Below are positions 58,715 through 64,000 of a stretch of 64,000 nt of DNA, piece after piece. Both the position numbers and the translations under genes were made by a program. The notes under the pieces are model-generated. The model was not told where the DNA came from. It was given only the letters and a program-made list of their open reading frames with translations, and made no database searches. The first letter of the stretch is position 1; each line of letters starts with the position of its first letter. The DNA comes from Capra hircus (Eukaryota; Chordata; Mammalia; Artiodactyla; Bovidae), in the NCBI RefSeq assembly GCF_001704415.2, contig NC_030817.1, positions 49,461,550 through 49,525,549 on the forward strand. Direction: 5' to 3'.

Positions 58715-61472
58715 AAAAAACAGTATGCTGAAGAAGCTGAAGTTGAACAGTTCTATGAAGACCTACAAGACCTTCTAGAACTAACACCCAAAAAAAAGAT
58801 ATCCTTTTCATCATAGGGGACTGGAATGCAAAAGTAGGAAGTCAAGAGATACCTGGAGTAACAGGCAAGCTTGGCTTTGGAGTATAAAATGAAGCAGGAA
58901 AAAGCCTATCAGAGTTTTGCCAAGAAAACACACTGGTCATATCAAACACCTTCTTCCAACAACACAAGAGATGACTCTACACATAGACATAAACATAACA
59001 GATGGTCAATATCGAAATCAGACTGATTATATTCTTTGTTGATGAAGATGGAAAAATTACGTAAGTAAAAAAAAAAAAGACTTGGAGTTGACTGTGGCTC
59101 AGATCATGAACTCCTTATTGCAAAATTCAGACTCAAATTTTTGAAGAAGTAGGGAAAACCACTAGACCATTTAGGGATGACCTAAATCAAATCCTTATAA
59201 TTATGCAGTAGAAGTGACAAATAGATTTAAGGGTTTAGATTTCATAGACAGAGTGTCTGAAGAACTAGGGATGGAGGTTCATAACACAGTACAGGAGGCA
59301 GTGATCAAAACCATCCCCAAGAAAAAGAAATACAAAAAGGCAAAATGGCTGTCTGAGGAAGTCTTACAAATAGCTGAAAAGAAAAGTGAAAGGCAAAGGA
59401 GAAAAGGAAAGATTTATCCATCTGAATCCATAGTTCCAGACAACAGCGAGGAGAGATAAGAAAGCCTTTCTAAGTGGTCAACGCAAAGAGATAGAGGAAA
59501 ACAATAGAATGGGAAAGACTAGAGATCTCTTCTAGAAAATTAGAGGTACCAAGGGAACATTTCATGCAAAGATGGGCTCAATAAAGGACAGAAACAGTAG
59601 AGATCTAAAAGAAGCAGAAGATATTAAGAAGAGGTAGAAAGAATACACAAAAAAAGATCTTCATGACCCAGATAACCACCATGGTGTGATCCTTCATCTT
59701 GAGCCAAACATACCGGAGTGTGAAGTCAAGTAGGCCTTAGGAAGGATCACTAAAAACAAAGCTAGTGGAGGTGATGGAATTCCAGCTGAGCTATTTCAAA
59801 TCCTAGAAGATGATGCTGTTTGAGTACTGTATTCAATATGCCAGCAAACTTGGAAAATGCAGAAATGGCCACAGAACTGGAAAAAGTCAGTTTTCATTCC
59901 AATACCAAAGAAGGGCAATGCCAAAGAATGCTTAAACTACAGGACAATTGCACTCATTTCACATGCAAGGAAAGTAATGCTCAAAATCCTTCAAGCTAGG
60001 CTTCAACAGTATGTGAACCAAGAACTTCCACATGTTCAAGCTAGATTTAGGAAAGTCAGAGGAACCAGAGATCAAACTGTCAACATCTGCTGGATCACAG
60101 AAAAAGTTAAAGAATCTCAAAAACACATCTGTTTCTGTTTCACTGACTATGCTAAAGCCTTTGACTGTGGGATCACAACAAATTGTGGAAAATTCTTCAA
60201 GAGATGGGAATCTTTGAGAAATCTGTATGCAGGTCCGGAAGCAACCGTAAGAACCGGACATGGAACAATGGATTGGTTCCAAATTGGGAAAGGAGTACAT
60301 CAAGGCTGTATATTGTCACCCTACATTTAACTTATACTCAGAGCACATCATGCAAAATGCCATGCTGAATGAAGCACAAGCTGGAATCAAGACTGCCAGG
60401 AGAAATATCAATAACCTCAGATATGCAGATAACACCACCCTTATGGCAGAAAGAGAAGAGGAACTAAACAGCCTCTTAATGATGGTGAGAGAGATGAGTG
60501 AAAAAGCTGGCTTAAAACTCAACATTCAAAAAATGAAGATCCTGGCATCCCGTCCCATCACTTCAGAGCAAACAATGGAACAATGGAACCGGTGACAGAT
60601 TTTATTTTCTTGGGCTCCAAAATCACTGTGGACAGTGACTGCAGCCATGAAATTAAAAGACACTTGCTCGTTGGAAGAAGAGCAATGACAAACCTAAACA
60701 GCATATTAAAAAGCAGAGACATTGCTTTACCTACAAAGGTTCGTATAGTCAAAGCTATAGTTTTTCCAGTAGTTATGTTCAGATGTCAGAGCTGGACAAT
60801 AAAAAAGGCTGAGTGCCAAAGAACTGATGTCTTTGAAATGTGGTGCTAGAGAAGACTCTTAAGAGTCCCTCGAACAGCAAGAAAATCAAATCAGTCAATC
60901 CTAAAGGAAATCAATCCTTAATATTCATTGGAAGGACTGATGCTAAAGCTGAGGCTCCAATACTCTGGCCACCTGATGGGCAGAGCCAACCACTGGAAAA
61001 GACCCTGATGCTGGGAAAGACTGAAGGCAGGAGGAGAAGGGGACGACAGAGGATGAGACAGTTGGATGGCATCACCGATTCAATGGACCTGAGTTTGAGC
61101 AAACTCCAGCAGAAGCGAGGGACAAGGAAGCCTGGCAGTGCTGCAGTCCATGGGGTAGAAAAAGAGTCGGACACCACTGGGCGACTGCTGCTGCCGCTGC
61201 TAAGTCGCTTCAGTCGTGTCCCACTATGTGCGACCCCATAGACAGCAGCCCATCAGGCTCCCCCATCCCTGGGATTCTCCAGGCAAGAACACTGGAGTGG
61301 GTTGCCATTTCCTTCTCCAATGCATGAAAGTGAAAAGTGAAAGTGAAGTCGCTCAGTCCTGTCTGACTCTTAGCGACCCCATGAACTGCAGCCTACCAGG
61401 CTCCTCTGTCCATGGGATTTTCCAGGCAAGAGTACGGGAGTGGGGTGCCATTGAGCAACTAAACAACAACAA
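58715..61472 (+). mobile_element. 5'-truncated BovB LINE with Bov-A2 in its tail
   Basis: Starts in the endonuclease (GTTGAACAGTTCTATGAAGA, then GDWNAKVGSQEIPGV across 58790-58870), continues through RT (59857-60330: PIPKKGNAKECLNYRTIALI, AGPEATVRTGHGTMDWFQIG; 60260-60595: RYADNTTLMAEREEE) to the tail. The catalytic YADD reads YADN here, so it is inactive, and stops are present. The Bov-A2 at 61184-61455 interrupts the last bases of the tail. Confidence 0.9.
61184..61455 (-). mobile_element. Bov-A2 SINE inserted in BovB tail
   Basis: Reverse dimer beginning GCTGCTGCCGCTGCTAAGTC. The flanks GGGCGACT (left) and GAGCAACT (right) are an imperfect 8-bp duplication (6 of 8). Confidence 0.87.
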
Positions 61473-61655
61473 ACTGGTTTACGCAAAAGAGAACTTATAG
61501 ACTCCTTTACAGAATTAGTTGTAGGCACATTTTAAACAAGGATAGCTAAACCTGGTGTTTCTCTCTCCACCTCTAGGTTTCATTTCCTCTATTCTGATTC
61601 TATCCTCAGAAAAGGTCCTTCTATTGTGAAGGACTATAGCAGCTCAGGACCTCCC
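61473..61655. other. Short unassigned spacer
   Basis: Nothing recognised between BovB and Bov-tA. Confidence 0.5.
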
Positions 61656-61855
61656 TGGTGGTTCAGTGGTTAAGAATCCACCTGACAATGCAGGAGACAC
61701 AGGTTCAATCCCTAGTCAGTAAGATCCCATGGAGAAGGAAATGGCAACCCCCTCCAGTATTCTTGCCTGGGAAATCCCATTGATATGGGAGCTTGACAAA
61801 TTACATGGGGTTACAAAAGAGTAGGACATGATTTAGTGACTAAACAACACCATCA
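61656..61855 (+). mobile_element. Bov-tA SINE
   Basis: Forward: CTCCCTGGTGGTTCAGTGG, B-box-like GGTTCAATCC, GAGAAGGAAATGGCAACCCC, ending GACATGATTTAGTGACTAAA. Part of the Bov-A body is worn. Confidence 0.88.
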
Positions 61856-61961
61856 CCAAGAACAAACTGAAGCTCCAACTAACACCTTCCAACATTCAAG
61901 ACTTGGACAATGATAACAGGACCAGCTCTGACCCAAGTTGACTGGATGGATAAAGTCATAT

Positions 61962-64000
61962 CAGTTCAGTTCAGTTCAGTCGCTCAGTCGTGTCCGACTC
62001 TTTGCGACCCCATGAATCGCAGCACGCCAGGCCTCCCTGTCCATCACCAACTCCCGGAGTTCACTCAGACTCACGTCCATCGAGTCAGTGATGCCATCCA
62101 CCCATCCTCGGTCGTCCCCTTCTCCTCCTGCCCCCAATCCCTCCCAGCATCAAAGTCTTTTCCAATGAGTCAACTCTTCGCATGAAGTGGCCAAAGTACT
62201 GGAGTTTCAGCTTTAGCATCATTCCTTCCAAAGAAATCCCAGGGCTGATCTCCTTCAGAATGGACTGGATGGATCTCCTTGCAGTCCAAGGGACTCTCAA
62301 GAGTCTTCTCCAACACCACAGTTCAAAGGCATCAATTCTTCAGTGCTCAGCCTTCTTCACAGTCCAACTCTCACACCCATACATGATCACAGGAAAAACC
62401 ATAGCCTTGACTAGGCTGACCTCAGTCGGAAAAGTAACGTCTCTGCTCTTCAATATGCTATCTAGATTAGTCATGACTTTTCTTCCAAGGAGTAAGCGTC
62501 TTTTAATTTCATGGCTGCGATCACCATCTGCAGTGATTTTGGAGCCCAAAAAAATAAAGTCTGACTCTGTTTCCACTGTTTCCCCATCTATTTCCCATGA
62601 AGTGATGGGACCAGATGCCATGATCTTCGTTTTCTGAATGTTGAGCTTTAAGCCAACTTTTTCACTCTCCTCTTTCACTTTCATCAAGAGGCTTTTGAGT
62701 TTCTCTTCACGTTCTGCCATAAGGGTGGTGTCATCTGCATATCTGAGGTTATTGATATTTCTCCCAACAATCTTGATTCCAGCTTGTGCTTCATCCAGTC
62801 CAGCGTTTCTCATGATGTACTCTGCATAGAAGTTAAATAAGCAGGGTGACAATATACAGCCTTGACGTACTCCTTTTCCTATTTGGAACCAGTCTGTTGT
62901 TCCATGTCCAGTTCTAACTGTTGCTTCCTGACCTGCATACACATTTCTCAAGAGGCAGGTCAGATGGTCTGGTATTCCCATCTCTCTCAGAATCTTCCAC
63001 AGCTTATTGTGATCCACACAGTCAAAGGCTTTGGCATAGTCAATAAAGCAGAAATAGATGTTTTCCTGGAACTCTTTTGCTTTTACCATGATCCAGCGGA
63101 TGTTGGCAATCTCATCTTTGGTTCCTCTGCCTTTTCTAAAACCAGCTTGAACATCAGGAAGTTCACAGTTGACATATTGCTGAAGCCTGGCTTGGAGAAT
63201 TTTGAACATTACTTTACTAGCATGTGAGATGAGTGCAATTGTGCAGTAGTTTGAGCATTCTGTGGCATTGCCTTTCTTCGGGATTGGAAGGAAAATTGAC
63301 CTTTTCCAGTCCCGTGGCCACTGCTGAGTTTTCCAAATTTGCTGGCATACTGAGTGCAGCACTTTCACAACATCATCTTTCAGGATTTGAAATAGCTCAA
63401 CTGGAATTCCATCACCTCCACTAGCTTTGTTCATAGTGATGCTTTCTAAGGCGCACTTGACTTCACATTCCAGGATGTCTGGCTCTAGGTGAGTGAGCAC
63501 ACCATCGTGATTATCTGGGTCGTGAAGATCTTTTTTGAACAGTTCTTCTGTGTATTCTTGCCACCTCTTCTTAATATCTTCTGCTTCTGTTAGGTCCATG
63601 CCATTTCTGTCCTTTATTGAGCTCATCTTTGCATGAAATGTTCCCTTGGTATCTCTAATTTTCTTGAAGAGATCTCTAGTCTTTCCCATTCTGTTCTTTT
63701 CCTCTATTTCTTTGCATTGATCACTGAAGAAGGCTTTCTTATCTCTTCTTGCTATTCTTTGGAACTCTGCGTTCAGATGCTTGTATCTTTCCTTTTCTCC
63801 TTTGCTTTTCGCCTCTCTTCTTTTAACAGCTATTTGTAAGGCCTCCCCAGACAGCCATTTTGCTTGTTTGCATTTCTTTTCCATGGGGAGGGTCTTGATC
63901 CCTGTCTCCTGTACAATGTCACGAACCTCAGTCCATAGTTCATCAGGCACTCTATCTATCAGATCTAGGCCCTTAAATCTATTTCTCACTTCCACTGTAT
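61962..64000 (-). mobile_element. BovB LINE, best preserved copy, runs off the window
   Basis: Minus strand from the CAGTTCAGTTCAGTTCAGTC tail (61962) to the window edge, so the element is incomplete here. The sequence is nearly free of frame damage through the linker and reverse transcriptase. The tail faces the tail of the plus-strand copy ending at 61472. Confidence 0.92.
62340..63995 (-). CDS. BovB reverse transcriptase, 551-codon uninterrupted frame (partial ORF)
   Basis: RTE-clade LINE polyprotein, region after the AP-endonuclease. It would reverse-transcribe the element RNA at a nicked target. By residue of the visible frame: a basic linker at 1-170 (QAKWLSGEALQIAVKRREAK); RT entry GGDGIPVELF near 195; PIPKKGNATECSNY near 240; GFRKGRGTKDEIANI near 285; FIDYAKAFD near 320 with the first catalytic Asp; RQGCILSPCLFNFYAEY near 380; RYADDTTLMA near 430 with both Asp; then LGSKITADGDRSHEIKR. 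The frame ends where HRRI-type text is lost near 62340. The first Met (63995) is not the true start, because BovB ORF2 begins with the endonuclease beyond the window edge. Whether the whole element is intact cannot be seen. Not a host gene. Confidence 0.88.
   Translation of the reverse strand: MEVRNRFKGLDLIDRVPDELWTEVRDIVQETGIKTLPMEKKCKQAKWLSGEALQIAVKRREAKSKGEKERYKHLNAEFQRIARRDKKAFFSDQCKEIEEKNRMGKTRDLFKKIRDTKGTFHAKMSSIKDRNGMDLTEAEDIKKRWQEYTEELFKKDLHDPDNHDGVLTHLEPDILECEVKCALESITMNKASGGDGIPVELFQILKDDVVKVLHSVCQQIWKTQQWPRDWKRSIFLPIPKKGNATECSNYCTIALISHASKVMFKILQARLQQYVNCELPDVQAGFRKGRGTKDEIANIRWIMVKAKEFQENIYFCFIDYAKAFDCVDHNKLWKILREMGIPDHLTCLLRNVYAGQEATVRTGHGTTDWFQIGKGVRQGCILSPCLFNFYAEYIMRNAGLDEAQAGIKIVGRNINNLRYADDTTLMAEREEKLKSLLMKVKEESEKVGLKLNIQKTKIMASGPITSWEIDGETVETESDFIFLGSKITADGDRSHEIKRRLLLGRKVMTNLDSILKSRDVTFPTEVSLVKAMVFPVIMYGCESWTVKKAEH

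Noticed and set aside
1..64000. CRISPR array, tRNA/rRNA gene or operon
   Set aside because: No regularly spaced direct repeats with unique spacers. tRNA-like sequences are SINE heads lacking a complete cloverleaf. The sequence is mammalian intron.
45909..64000. First coding exon with the leader peptide expected upstream of MAELF
   Set aside because: I scanned for it on the minus strand and found no convincing match; it probably lies beyond 64000 or was missed by eye.

Overview
This is vertebrate nuclear DNA from a bovid ruminant (cattle, sheep, goat or a close relative). It is AT-rich and intron-dominated. It carries retroposons found together only in this lineage: many BovB (RTE-clade) LINE copies, Bov-A2 and Bov-tA SINEs, and CHR-type tRNA SINEs. 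Older mammalian L1/HAL1, MIR, MER5-like and MaLR-type LTR remnants lie beneath them. There is no prokaryotic or viral gene organisation.

The only host gene I can support is ZNF280D (zinc finger protein 280D, also called SUHW4), on the minus strand. Ten consecutive coding exons run from 45908 down to 5282. Each has AG/GT splice borders and the phases join exactly. Together they encode 457 residues counted from the ATG at 45897: an acidic N-terminal region, a long Ser/Asn/Pro-rich linker, and six C2H2/C2HC fingers in the exons at the low-coordinate end. The 5' leader exon(s) with the promoter, and the C-terminal exons, were not found and probably lie outside the window. About 62.6 kb is intron.

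Layout: 1-5281 is intron with a nearly full-length minus-strand BovB (1150-4275). 5282-11209 holds the four finger exons. 11210-19781 is intron with a plus-strand BovB and a CHR SINE. 19782-20200 holds two exons. 20201-30851 is intron with three BovB blocks and a 5'-truncated L1. 30852-30969 is one exon. 30970-42742 is intron rich in BovB and SINEs. 42743-45908 holds three exons. 45909-64000 is upstream intron with a HAL1 remnant, a microsatellite pair, an MLT1-type LTR, a rearranged BovB composite, a local tandem duplication and, at the right edge, two large BovB copies facing each other tail to tail. The last contains a 551-codon uninterrupted reverse-transcriptase frame.

I found no clearly new biological system. 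The points most worth checking are: a near-identical 1.4 kb block present twice about 24.8 kb apart; extremely short retroposon insertions (23 bp and 65 bp) with target-site duplications; inverted BovB pairs bracketing exons whose skipping would create immediate or early stop codons; and the open BovB reverse-transcriptase frame.
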